64,000 nt of DNA from contig OY727094.1 of assembly GCA_963402885.1 (NCBI GenBank), positions 2,606,501 through 2,670,500 on the forward strand, in the 5' to 3' direction. The position numbers and the translations under genes were made by a program. The notes below the pieces were generated by a model. It worked only from the letters and a program-made list of their open reading frames with translations. It searched no databases and was not told the DNA's origin. The DNA comes from Antedon bifida. Lineage: Eukaryota > Echinodermata > Crinoidea > Comatulida > Antedonidae. Of this stretch, positions 34,309-43,557 are shown piece by piece (the first letter of the stretch is position 1; every line of letters starts with the position of its first letter).

Positions 34309-34384
34309 TAACACTACGGCCAACCCCTATTAAGGGGACACTTTGTTGGGTCCTAAAGGTGTCCCCTTAATAGAGGTTCTACAG
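34309..34384. repeat. GGGACAC/TGTCCCC palindromic element beside the 33-bp array
   Basis: ACCCCTATTAAGGGGACACT and AGGTGTCCCCTTAATAGAGG are inverted copies separated by about 20 bp, ending in TTCTACAGTA. The same words occur near 1,216-1,250 and 1,455-1,500 and as the unit of the 12.7-kb minisatellite. Confidence 0.7.
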
Positions 34385-35552
34385 TATTCACACTTGTATG
34401 TATCAGAAGACGTTGGTACAAGAATCAATTGTATTGTAATTTACAGTATACAAATATAATTTAGAAAAATAAACACATTGAATTCAATTAGACAAAAAAC
34501 ATAAATTTAACAATATAATTTAATCCGGTATATATATATTTAGTATTAATATAATACTGTTTTTATTACTGAGTATTCAAAATTATGTTTTCATATTTAC
34601 ACATCAATTTAAATATTTTTTACAAACAATAAACACCACAAAATTAAATTAAATAAAAGCATAGGTGAAGGTTATTTTTATTATATTTTTACAATTAAAT
34701 GTATTGCATTTATACAATTGTTTTCATGAAAACTTGATATCACCACCGTCGTCAACACTCCATTAACCAACCCTCCCCAAGTAACCCCCTTCCCTTTGTA
34801 AATTGCAAACAATTATTTTAAGACTGAACATTGGGAGAGTTATAACTTGTGAAATCATTCATTAAAATTACAATAACAATATATTACAATAACAAAACAT
34901 TAATAAAACATACAATAGATGGGTGGGGGTTTATAATAGTAGGCCTACACACAAATGTAAATTATTTTAAATACAAAATAAAATTAAAAAAGACAAAAAC
35001 AGTTGCCTCCACAGCAAATTATCAACAAAATATTGCTACTTATTTTCATTTTAAAATTCTTCAACAAAACATAAATTACTTAATACTCTTAATATTCATG
35101 CTATACAAAATAATAATTCAACAAATCATCGATATTATATCAATGTCCACCAACTCTCAACAAATTTTTTCCCAAAAGTTTTTTTTTTACTGCACAGTAA
35201 TTTTTTTATTTCAGTATTTTAATCAATCAAGTTTCATATGTCTCAACATTTTATAATTACTGTATATGACAGAGTATTAATGAAAATTATGGGGTGGGAT
35301 TATATTTGGATTGACACTACAGTGGATTGTATTAATTCTTATCTGAATTTAGCCTAAATGAGAGGGTGGGATTATACTCCAGGATGTGAATATACTCTGT
35401 CATATACGGTACTAGATTTGCTATGTACATAAATATTGTAATGATTGCACTTTACAATGACAGACCCAGAAATCGAAAGAAAACAAACAAAATTTCAGAT
35501 GAGACTTTAAATTTAGCATTAAAACATGCTTTTGAAAGATATTCAGTACAGT
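34385..35552. other. Intergenic, AT-rich, no gene
   Basis: Very AT-rich. A 135-codon frame at 34,849-35,256 begins with GTG rather than ATG and is dominated by Ile/Asn/Lys/Phe, as expected by chance at this base composition; not called. Confidence 0.6.
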
Positions 35553-35694
35553 TAAGCTTTATGTGACAAGAAAATGAGATGTCCCCATATATGGACATGA
35601 TATCATATCACTACCATATTTGGGCACATCACCACCATATAAAGGCACATCACATTTGTTTGTCACATAAAGTTTGATAGTGTAGACAGAGCTT
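35553..35694. repeat. MITE family 1, left-end truncated copy
   Basis: Starts AAGCTTTATGTGACAAGAAA (the internal part of the left terminus is deleted) and ends with intact GATAGTGTAGACAGAGCTT. Confidence 0.87.
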
Positions 35695-36176
35695 TAAATA
35701 TACCACTCCATTGGAAGAACAATCTTACCGATACTAATTAGTAGTAATACATATTTGTTTTTGATGTAAATCGTTGTACCTGTATGGTATCATCATACCC
35801 ACTATTTAATAATCAGTATTTACTTTAAACAACAATGTACTGTTGGTATTATAGGCACCTCAAACTTAACCCCAGAGACATACTACCTGGAGCTATACAA
35901 ATTAACATATATCAAATTAATGTATATAGTGTAAATATTTGTCCATATAAATTGAAAAATAAACAGTATATATTTAAATATTAAACAAATATGTCATTTG
36001 ATCTGTCAAAGGCACTCTATCAAGGCAGATCTCTCTTTTTAGTTTTATTTATTTATTTTATAAAATAATGGTACTTCATTTAGAGAAATCAACAAGGCAT
36101 AACATATAAAATACATGTCCTCTTTCATTGGCTCCCTCACGTTCATCTTATTCCTCTCAGTCTCTACACCTGTGTT

Positions 36177-36563
36177 AAGCTCTCTCTACACCATCAAACT
36201 AGTTTACGAATACGAATACGAATAGAACTTTATTGCAATCAAACGAAAGATTGAAGTTTAACAAAAGCGTTTCACTCAGAAAAATAAAATGCAATATACA
36301 AATATAAAAGACATTCAGAAATGTAGAACATACAATCAAAAAATTAAAACAAAATTACAATAAAAAATCACTTATTATAAAAACAATAAATATAAAATTC
36401 AAATAGTTAAAGACATAGGCCTGCAGGATAAAAATTTAAAAGTATTAAAAATGTTTACAAAAGTTTGACAAAAAAAGTGTGATGTGCCTAAATATGATAG
36501 GGATATGACATCATTATGTCCATATATGGACACATCACAAGTTTGATAGTGTAGACAGAGCTT
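36177..36563. repeat. MITE family 1 copy split by a nested insertion
   Basis: The left part (36177-36205, AAGCTCTCTCTACACCATCA then AACTAGTTT) and right part (36462-36563, AGTTTGACAAAAAAAGTGTG to TAGTGTAGACAGAGCTT) join into a standard copy when the 256-bp insertion at 36206-36461 is removed. The right half also lacks the TTTTTGTCACATAA segment. Confidence 0.88.
36206..36461 (-). mobile_element. 5'-truncated non-LTR retroposon nested in a MITE
   Basis: Read on the minus strand it ends GATTGCAATAAAGTTCTATT followed by CGTATTCGTATTCGT: a polyadenylation-like AATAAA followed by a short tandem tail, typical of LINE/SINE 3' ends. It is flanked by the 5-bp direct repeat AGTTT, consistent with a target-site duplication. 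No coding sequence is kept. Confidence 0.7.
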
Positions 36564-36869
36564 AAGTAATACTAAAAAGGTCATATAATTAATATTGTAC
36601 TAAATTACTGTCCTATTTTGATTGATTTTTATAAAAATTATCTGCAGATACTGTATAGTTCAAATCATGCCGCCTCCTTCCCCTCCTCTCACACATCACA
36701 ACATTTGTATTTTAGATACCACAGTATGTACACTAACTATGTAAACCACCATTCACACTGGCTATACAACTCTCACAGTGAGAATAGCAAAGTAAAAATA
36801 TTCAAATTCTGAATGGTGAACCCAACAGTGTGTGACCTGAGTACCGGAATTATTTAAAATGTTAAGCTA

Positions 36870-37012
36870 AAGCTCTGTTTACACTATAAAACTTTATGCG
36901 ACAAAAAAGTGTGATGTATCCACATATGGTAGTGATATGACATCATCATGTCCATATATGGGCACATCACATTTTGTTGTCACATAAAATTTGATAGTGT
37001 AGAAGACAGCTT
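36870..37012. repeat. MITE family 1 copy, first of an adjacent pair
   Basis: AAGCTCTGTTTACACTATAA at left, an internally shortened core, and an altered right end GTGTAGAAGACAGCTT. Only five bases separate it from the next copy. Confidence 0.87.
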
Positions 37013-37017
37013 TACTA

Positions 37018-37160
37018 AAGCTCTGTCTACACTATTAAACTTTATGTGACAAAAAAATGTCACGTGATGTGCCCATATGGACATGATGTCATATCACTTT
37101 CAATATTTGGGTATATCACACTTTTTTTGTCAAACTAGTTTGATAGTGTAGACAGAGCTT
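37018..37160. repeat. MITE family 1 copy, second of an adjacent pair (opposite orientation)
   Basis: AAGCTCTGTCTACACTATTA first, with TTATGTGAC on the left and CAAACTAGTTTG on the right, so it is inverted relative to its neighbour. It ends GATAGTGTAGACAGAGCTT, 82 bp from the stop codon of the membrane-protein gene and probably within its 3' UTR. Confidence 0.88.
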
Positions 37161-37242
37161 TACATAATACAACTGTCAAATCTACAAGACTATTGCTTCA
37201 ATGTTGAGAGATGAAAGAAAGCTGTCTCTTCTTGTTGTCACA

Positions 37243-39867
37243 CTACACACTGTTTTCATCTTCTTCAATATCACTGCCTTCGTGTAAGGGTACTCTGTTA
37301 TATTTACCACCAAACATGCGTTTTAACCGAATCATTTCCTTCTTTTTTGTTACGTTCAATCGTCTCAGGACATCTAAAGGAAAAAAAGTAGATAAGCAAA
37401 CTATTTTACTTGTTACTAAACCAAAAAATAAATGTTTAATCTTAATTTAAGTTATTTATAGCTAGTTGTCGTGTTTGATTGGAACTTTCGTAGTCCACAT
37501 AAATATTCGTTGAGTACTTTTTATATTTGAACGGAAAATTGTAAACGGATTGTGCTCAACAGAAAATCATTTGAATCAAAAACGTTAACAACGCAAGCTT
37601 TTTCGTTAAGAACAATCACAACACTCAAAATATTCCATTTTTAAATAAGTACGGGAAAAACTATGCGGAAAAGTCCAAATCAAATACGACAATTATTTAG
37701 TACATCAATAACATAGAAGTGTTGAAATGAAGTTGGTCTATTGATAACTATATTGCAGACACTGAGGTGCTTGTGCAATTATGTATTATATTCAACGAAG
37801 CAAAGCATTGAAATATCAACGCAATGGTTATTTTTATAACATGGTGTGAGATAGCATGTGTTATCAGCTGCCGCTATGTTCTGTTTTTATTATGCTACAC
37901 CAATGACCTTAAAGGATGGCTTAGGTTTCACAGCCGTCATGTTCTTTAATCAATACAGTATGTAATAATTGTAATTACAGTGTATGTATAAATGGTATTA
38001 TTATGTAAATGTAATTATTATTAATGTAAATGCCAGTTGAGCAAGAGTAGTGATGAAAACCTGTGTTAATTAATAGAATAGACTAAAAATGCAAAATACT
38101 GAAAAAATGACAATGCTGTGGGTATCAGTGGCTGGATCTCAATGGAGATGCAAAAAAAAAAACGAAAAGCTAAACGATAAAGTAAAACAGCCAGAAAAAT
38201 TAGCAGAGCTAGAATAGACTATATGTATAAACAGCTGATGATATTTGTAATACAATAAAATGCATTGTAAAGTCACTGTTTTGTACTATTGATGATAGAA
38301 AATTATATTTTTGGAGTATACTGTGTGTTTATCAGATCCTGACTTGTGATTGGCCAAACAGCCGCATGTGACAAAACATGCTTTGGGTTACATCATGACA
38401 AGACAATGTAGCGGCCTTTACTAACCCGTTTTTTGTTGTGATACATTTTTATGCACAATATAAATTATAAATAAAAATTGTTATTTACCAGAAACGGTAG
38501 TTTTATTAAACTGTTGAGAGGCAGCACCATCATCTCTGTTTTTAAATCCGTAAATAAAACTATTTCTTTTTTTCCACAAGCCTGTATACAATACAGAAAA
38601 TGTCAACAACAGTAAAATGAACATCATACTGGCAACGGCCCAAGTTCCGTCACTGAATCGCGATCCGGGGGCATTCGACAAAAAGCAGTGTCCGTCTTTA
38701 CACTGGGTCTTGCGTTCTTGAAGCTCTTCCACATTTGAGTGGATACCGTCTGTGGGGGCGCCATGTAAGGTTTTTTTCGTGGTAACACCTTGTTGCGGAA
38801 TAGCAGTGACGGGTAATGTCTTACGTATGGCTCTGCTAGATTTACTTTTCATTTCAGTATGTAAATGTGGTGTTGTGTGTGTTGTTTTAAGTAGTGGAGT
38901 TTTATGTGGTGTTTTTTCTGTTGTTTTATGTAGTGTTGTTGTATGTGCTATAGTGTTATCATCCAATGATGTACTGTAATGTTTGTTTATGGTAGAGGTT
39001 GTAGGTTCAGCTTCTTTTACTGTGGTCATTGGTGGCTTGTTGGAAGGTGGTTTAATGGAAGGTGTCTTGTCCTTAGTTTCCTTAGAGTCTGGAAGCACAT
39101 CATTGGCCTCTCTTTTATCCATGTGATGTCGATTCCCAGTTTGTTTACTGTATGTTCTTTTTTCTCCACTTTTCTTGGTATTTTGTAACACAACATCTCC
39201 TGATATTTTTTGATGGTCAGCCTCAAAATCCAGTTTTCTAAACTTCCTTTGGTAAGGAAAACCAACCAAAAAAAATTGTCTTTTTCGTAAATTCTTCAAA
39301 GGCTTTTGTGTAGCATAATTTTCTTTAATATTAAAATAATTGTTTGTAGTACTTTCTGTATTTTGTGTATTAATTGCGTTGGAATGTATTGGTTTCTTCA
39401 TTTGCTGCAATATCTAAAAAAAAAGTACATACTATAAACTATAAAGTAAACATATATACTATAGGCCTAAATACAATAATGAATATAAAATTAATATTTT
39501 ACTCTTTTTCCTTTAGACTTCCTTCCTAATGCCAACTCTAACTAGCTCTACTACGCTATTAGTAATTAAGTATTACTAGTAGGCCTAGTCTAATCATTGT
39601 TGTGTTGACTGTTGTCAGTCATTAGAAGTGGCTGGTAGTAGTCTGGGTGCTGCTGCTAAAGAGAGTAAACAGCTAGCTAGTAATAGGCCTAGGCCTAGCC
39701 TCCTTTACCTCTTTATTCCACAAAAGGTTAACGTCTGCCTTGTGTAACTTGTTAAAAATATGAGTACGATGTACATTTTTCTGATTAGATTCAACTTTTC
39801 GTATCGACTCTATACATGTTACCCCTAGAAACAGATAAAATACCAGAAATTGTACAAAGATTTCCAT
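37243..39867 (-). CDS. Single-pass type I membrane protein, family not recognised, 3 exons
   Basis: Predicted 404 aa. Exons in reading order: 39867-39709, 39413-38489, 37373-37243; donors GTAAAG and GTAAAT, acceptors TTTTTTTTTAG and CCTTTAG, phases match (1,215 nt). Residues 1-18 (MEIFVQFLVFYLFLGVTC) look like a signal peptide. Residues about 20-310 are a basic, low-complexity ectodomain with a Thr/Lys/His-rich mucin-like stretch (about 159-269) and a CKDGHC pair (291-296). A 23-residue hydrophobic segment (311-333, WAVASMMFILLLLTFSVLYT...) is followed by KKR, fitting a type I orientation. The cytoplasmic tail carries YNRV, a YxxPhi-type sorting motif, and an acidic end, SDIEEDENSV. No known domain was recognised; receptor or adhesion roles would be guesses. 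It is head-to-head with the vWA gene. The exon structure itself is well supported. Confidence 0.75.
37374..38488 (-). other. Intron 2 of the membrane-protein gene
   Basis: 1.1 kb of AT-rich sequence between exons 2 and 3. Nothing else was recognised in it. Confidence 0.5.
39560..39700. repeat. TAGGCCTAG-rich patch in intron 1
   Basis: GTAGGCCTAGTC, GCTAGCTAG and TAGGCCTAGGCCTAGCC over about 140 bp next to the exon 1 donor of the membrane-protein gene. Confidence 0.6.
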
Positions 39868-40379
39868 AGTTGTGAAAAACTTGGATACGTGTTTTCATTT
39901 TTGTGATTTTCCCCGTTCTTTATTGTATAGCGCCCTCAATTCACATTTTGTCTCGGCTGATCAAACGAAAATTCATTTTTTTTGTGATATGTTGAGCTGA
40001 TATGTTCTATTGAAAACATTTTTTAAACAATTTGTTTTGTTGAATATGACATTTTAATGTTCATTGGATAGAAAAAAATTAAAAAACCCCATCAGCATCA
40101 CCCATATGGGCCTGCACTGATTATTATTAAAATATTTCCATTGAACACTAAATAATATAAATAAATCCAACTAAGCATAAATGCAAGGTATCCCATTGTT
40201 ACAACTTAAACATCAATTAAATATAGCATTATTAAAATTATTATGTATGATATTTTAATTTAATTATTGCGAGGGAAAATGTTATCTGTTTAATTTAAAA
40301 ATGATATTGCCGCCCTCTATCGGGTGGATGCTAAGCAAGTTATCTACCGCCTTGTTTATGTTTTGAGATAAGATCAGAC
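39868..40379. promoter_or_regulatory. Probable bidirectional promoter interval
   Basis: About 0.5 kb separates the start codon of the minus-strand membrane-protein gene (39,867) from the candidate first exon of the plus-strand vWA gene. AGCGCCCTCAATTCAC lies at 39,929-39,944 and GCCGCCCTCTATCGGG at 40,309-40,324, one near each gene. The first resembles words upstream of NOC4L and TXNDC17. No classical TATA box stands out. Confidence 0.4.
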
Positions 40380-40472
40380 TATCACTATCGTAAGCAAAGA
40401 AGGCAACACAAACACCGGAGATGCATTCTCTTTCAATTCACCTGATAATCCGGCATTTTGGAAAATAGTTCC
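40380..40472 (+). other. Candidate untranslated first exon of the vWA gene
   Basis: A moderately GC-richer block ends with donor TTCC then GTGAGT at 40,473. The next acceptor leading to an open frame is TTCTCTTTTCAG ending at 42,153. The 5' boundary is approximate. Confidence 0.45.
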
Positions 40473-41150
40473 GTGAGTATATATACATTTATATGTTTGC
40501 TTTATTTAAATAAATACGCGTTTCAAAACAGAGTGTATAACGTCAGATTTTTGAGAAGATAATTAGAGAATAAGAGCTGATGCAGCTCCTATTTTATGGT
40601 TATCCGGATGAAATGAATTGAAGCATGGAATGGATGGACAGCCATATGATGGAGGAATTTAATTCATAATTATGGTATGCCTTTTACTTCCTCTATGAAG
40701 ATGAAACATAATACCGGATACTCCAGTATATAGATCTTATCAATGGGTAAATTTTTGTTTTAATAATTCGTTTACCACTAAAATTGGAATCAACACTGTT
40801 AAAATGGTTGTGTTGTATGGTTTTGCACAACTGATGTTGAGCTGAGAGAGTTAGTGTGACTATTGACCTGATATATTGAGTGACCTGCTGCTGGTAAATT
40901 GATTTTCAATATGTTTTTCTATCGTAGTAGTGTGATGGACACAGTACTAAAATGTTTGCATAAACTTAACCTTTGTAGTATGGCTTTGTGTTGTGTATTT
41001 AGTACTACAGTCGATTAAGTGCACTGTGTCTTGGTTACAGCATGGAAGGATGTGGTTACAGGGGACAGGGTGGGTCCAGGAAAGGCGTGTCCAGCTGGGG
41101 CAGGTCCAGCAGGGGCAGAGTCCTGCAGGGGCTAGTCCTGCTGCAGGAGC

Positions 41151-41330
41151 GGGTCCAGCAGGGGCGGGTCCAGCAGGGGCGGGTCCAGCAGGAGCGGGTC
41201 CAGCAGGAGCGGGTCCAGCAGGAGCGGGTCCAGCAGGGGCGGGTCCAGCAGGAGCGGGTCCAGCAGGGGCGGGTCCAGCAGGAGCGGGTCCAGCAGGAGC
41301 GGGTCCAGCAGGAGCGGGTCCAGCAGGGGC
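41151..41330. repeat. 15-bp GC-rich minisatellite, 12 exact-length units
   Basis: Twelve consecutive GGGTCCAGCAGGRGC units differ only at one A/G position. Imperfect relatives extend upstream to about 41,085. Because 15 is divisible by 3 and no frame has a stop, frames on both strands look open (for example Ala-Gly-Ala-Gly-Pro repeats), but these are artefacts of the repeat. It lies in the putative 5' UTR intron of the vWA gene. Confidence 0.97.
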
Positions 41331-41483
41331 AGATCCACGTTCTTTAACACGGAAGCACTAACATACTAATACTAATATAATATTAATAGTCTGTTTGTAG
41401 AAATGAAAATTAACAGTACTAAAGTAGCCTACATGCAGTCGAATAATCACAAACTTCTTTATTTTGCGGTCCGGTAAAACCAT

Positions 41484-41590
41484 CAGTCATACACAATGGT
41501 GGATCTAGGATTTTTAATAGGCAGTGTGAGGTGCCTAAAAGTTATGAAAAGTGCTGAACTTAATTATGTCCTATCTTTCAATAAGATTAA
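41484..41590. repeat. hAT-like MITE fragment
   Basis: CAATGGTGGATCTAGGATTT, then GTGCTGAACTTAATTATGTC and CTATCTTTCA, match the (reverse-complemented) element at about 59,036-59,185 (GTGGTGGATCCAGGGTTTTG, GAGCTTAATTTGATGTCCTA). Only one end is recognisable here. Confidence 0.5.
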
Positions 41591-42168
41591 TTTAAATATG
41601 AACATACATAATTTCCAATTACAAGGTTATAACGTATTCACTGCGAAAAGAAAGTGCAACATAGATTAGAAATGAAATAAAATTTGATAATCGCATCTAT
41701 CATTTACAAAACCAATATTTGCAGTAGCTTGGTTTGAAAAAGAACCAATTAGTGCCAAGACAAATTCAAGTAGATTACCATTTAGTTCAGGTTTCCATGG
41801 TAACAACGCCATAAACCTATAAACCTTGGTATTATTTTGGATTAATGATAAATTTGATTGTTTAGGAGTTTTTGGAGGTCTTAACACAGGGGAAAATTTT
41901 CATTTAAAAATTTTGTTTAGCAATATTGCTAATCAAACTGATTTATAAGTCGAGAAACATAGTTTTGTATTGTATTTTTTGCTACACAATTTTCAAAATG
42001 TGTAGCATTAAGGTTGTTTTGTATAGCTTTTTGCTATGCTACACTGGCGAAAATGTTCCTTGTAACATTAATAATAATTTACATTTTTAACTGTCTTTTC
42101 AATCTGTAATATGAATAAATTGTAGAATTTATTGTTTGATATTCTCTTTTCAGATAGTAAGTCAAGCG

Positions 42169-42258
42169 ATGACTGAGATAGTTGGTCAATATGTCTGCTC
42201 TTTTATTTCTAACAGGATTTTTTCTCTATCTTGTCCTGATACATTTCTACCAGCCTAA
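42169..42258 (+). promoter_or_regulatory. Upstream ORF overlapping the vWA start codon
   Basis: The exon that begins at 42,154 contains an ATG at 42,169, 22 nt before the main ATG and in another frame. Its 29-codon ORF ends with TAA at 42,256-42,258, past the main start. If the transcript starts at the candidate first exon, this overlapping uORF would be expected to reduce translation from 42,191. Confidence 0.6.
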
Positions 42259-43174
42259 GAATCAGAAAGAACACGATGAAATATCGAGTAAACGAGAAAC
42301 TAGATTCACCGAGACCAGTTTATTTGAAAGTCTCGGTTTCAAACAGGACGAATGCGAAACGTTTACTGCTTTTGCAGATAAGTTCAAAACTTATGATGAA
42401 GTCGCGTTCGCTATTAAAAAAGCGGGAATGGAAAGAAGCGATATCATCATTGCAGTGGATTTTACCGCGAGTAACGAATGGCAAGGACGGAAAACGTTCA
42501 ATGCGCGTTGTCTTCACGAACTCGTAAACGGCAAATTGTTTAACCCATATCAAAAAGTGATCGCTTGTATCGGTGCTACCCTTGAAAACTTTGATTCCGA
42601 TCACTTAATCCCTGCATACGGTTTTGGAGATGCAAAAGTTAAAGACAAGAACGTCTTCCCTTTTAAATCAAATGGTACCCCATGCAACGGTTTTATGGAG
42701 GTGCTTGAACATTACAACGAAATGGTGTCAAAGGTCGCTCTTGGAGGACCAACAAGCTTTGCACCGATTATACACAAAGCCATAGGAATAGTAAAAGAAA
42801 AGCGGTCGTACCATATAGTTTTGATAATAACAGACGGCCAAGTGAAAGACGAAGACTTAACGGCAAACGCGATCATTGAAGCATCGTCGTACCCTATTAG
42901 TATCGTTGTTATCGGCGTCGGGGATGGTCCGTGGCACAACCTTGTCAATTTTGATGATAATCTACCGAGGCGAAAGTTTGATAATTTTCAGTTTGTAAAT
43001 TTTCATGAAGTTTATACTAAATCGAAATATGCGGAAGCTGCGTTTGCTCTGAACGTTCTTATGGAGATCCCAGATCAGTATCAAGCGATAAGGACGCTGG
43101 GATATCTAAACCAATTACCATCGGACACCAAGCAAGAAGATAAGCAATGCTCTGAAAAAGAAAAATTAATTTAA
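42191..43174 (+). CDS. Copine-type vWA domain protein (RGLG-like, no RING or C2)
   Basis: 327-aa product from one uninterrupted coding exon after acceptor TTTTCAG (42,153). The body (about 45-310) is the vWA domain of the copine/RGLG group: SLGFKQDECETF, IIIAVDFTASNEW, AYGFGD, PCNGFMEVLEHY, GGPTSFAPII, HIVLIITDGQV and SIVVIGVGDG. Metal-site (MIDAS) residues are visible: D90, T92, S94 (DxTxS as in copines), T188 and D215. Plant RGLG E3 ligases add a C-terminal RING and copines two N-terminal C2 domains; both are absent. Instead residues 2-20 (SALLFLTGFFLYLVLIHFY) form a hydrophobic N-terminal anchor or signal. A metal-dependent protein-binding role is likely; ligase activity is not supported. 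The upstream in-frame TTG at 42,182 is not a start. Head-to-head with the membrane-protein gene. Confidence 0.9.
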   Translation: MSALLFLTGFFLYLVLIHFYQPKNQKEHDEISSKRETRFTETSLFESLGFKQDECETFTAFADKFKTYDEVAFAIKKAGMERSDIIIAVDFTASNEWQGRKTFNARCLHELVNGKLFNPYQKVIACIGATLENFDSDHLIPAYGFGDAKVKDKNVFPFKSNGTPCNGFMEVLEHYNEMVSKVALGGPTSFAPIIHKAIGIVKEKRSYHIVLIITDGQVKDEDLTANAIIEASSYPISIVVIGVGDGPWHNLVNFDDNLPRRKFDNFQFVNFHEVYTKSKYAEAAFALNVLMEIPDQYQAIRTLGYLNQLPSDTKQEDKQCSEKEKLI

Positions 43175-43241
43175 TATTCTTTTTTTGGTTCAAAATGCAA
43201 AGTTTGATTTAGCAACTCATTGTGCATTAAGTAAAGTAATT

Positions 43242-43557
43242 AAAGATGTATTGTCCCCCAAAACATAAAAAATGAAGATTAATTAAATCAGATTTTGAAT
43301 AGGTTATTTTGTAGTTTTAATAAAGTTAATCACTTCCGTAAAAAAAAAATGAAAACAAATAAAAAAATGAAAAATAAAATGACAAAATAAATGATTAAAT
43401 TAAACCAAAAATCCATTGGCTGGCAGCCAATTTGACTATTTTTTGCTTTAAATTACAGATACATAAATTTGTTTTCGATCCAATTTTTGACATTAAAATG
43501 GCATATTCAACAAAAACTGTTTAAAGAATTATATTTTCAGGGGGACAATACATCTTT
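43242..43557. repeat. MITE family 2, complete copy 3' of the vWA gene
   Basis: 316 bp with termini AAAGATGTATTGTCCCCCAA and GGGGGACAATACATCTTT, a clean inverted-repeat pair of about 18 bp. Internal CCATTGGCTGGCAGCCAATT is a small palindrome. It begins 67 bp after the stop codon and is probably transcribed as 3' UTR. Confidence 0.92.

Noticed and set aside
34849..35256. 135-codon plus-strand frame
   Set aside because: Starts with GTG, composition is Ile/Asn/Lys/Phe as expected from AT-rich DNA, and no homology was recognised.
40309..40324. CTCF-like site GCCGCCCTCTATCGGG
   Set aside because: Only a partial match to the vertebrate consensus, and it may belong to the GCGCCCTCA promoter word instead.
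40993..41361. Long open frames with Ala-Gly-Pro or Leu-Asp-Pro repeats on both strands
   Set aside because: They are by-products of a 15-bp stop-free tandem repeat; several frames on both strands are open, there is no splice or start support, and surrounding codons show no protein signature.
42182..42190. Extending the vWA protein to an upstream TTG
   Set aside because: TTG is not a usual eukaryotic start; the ATG at 42,191 gives a complete product.
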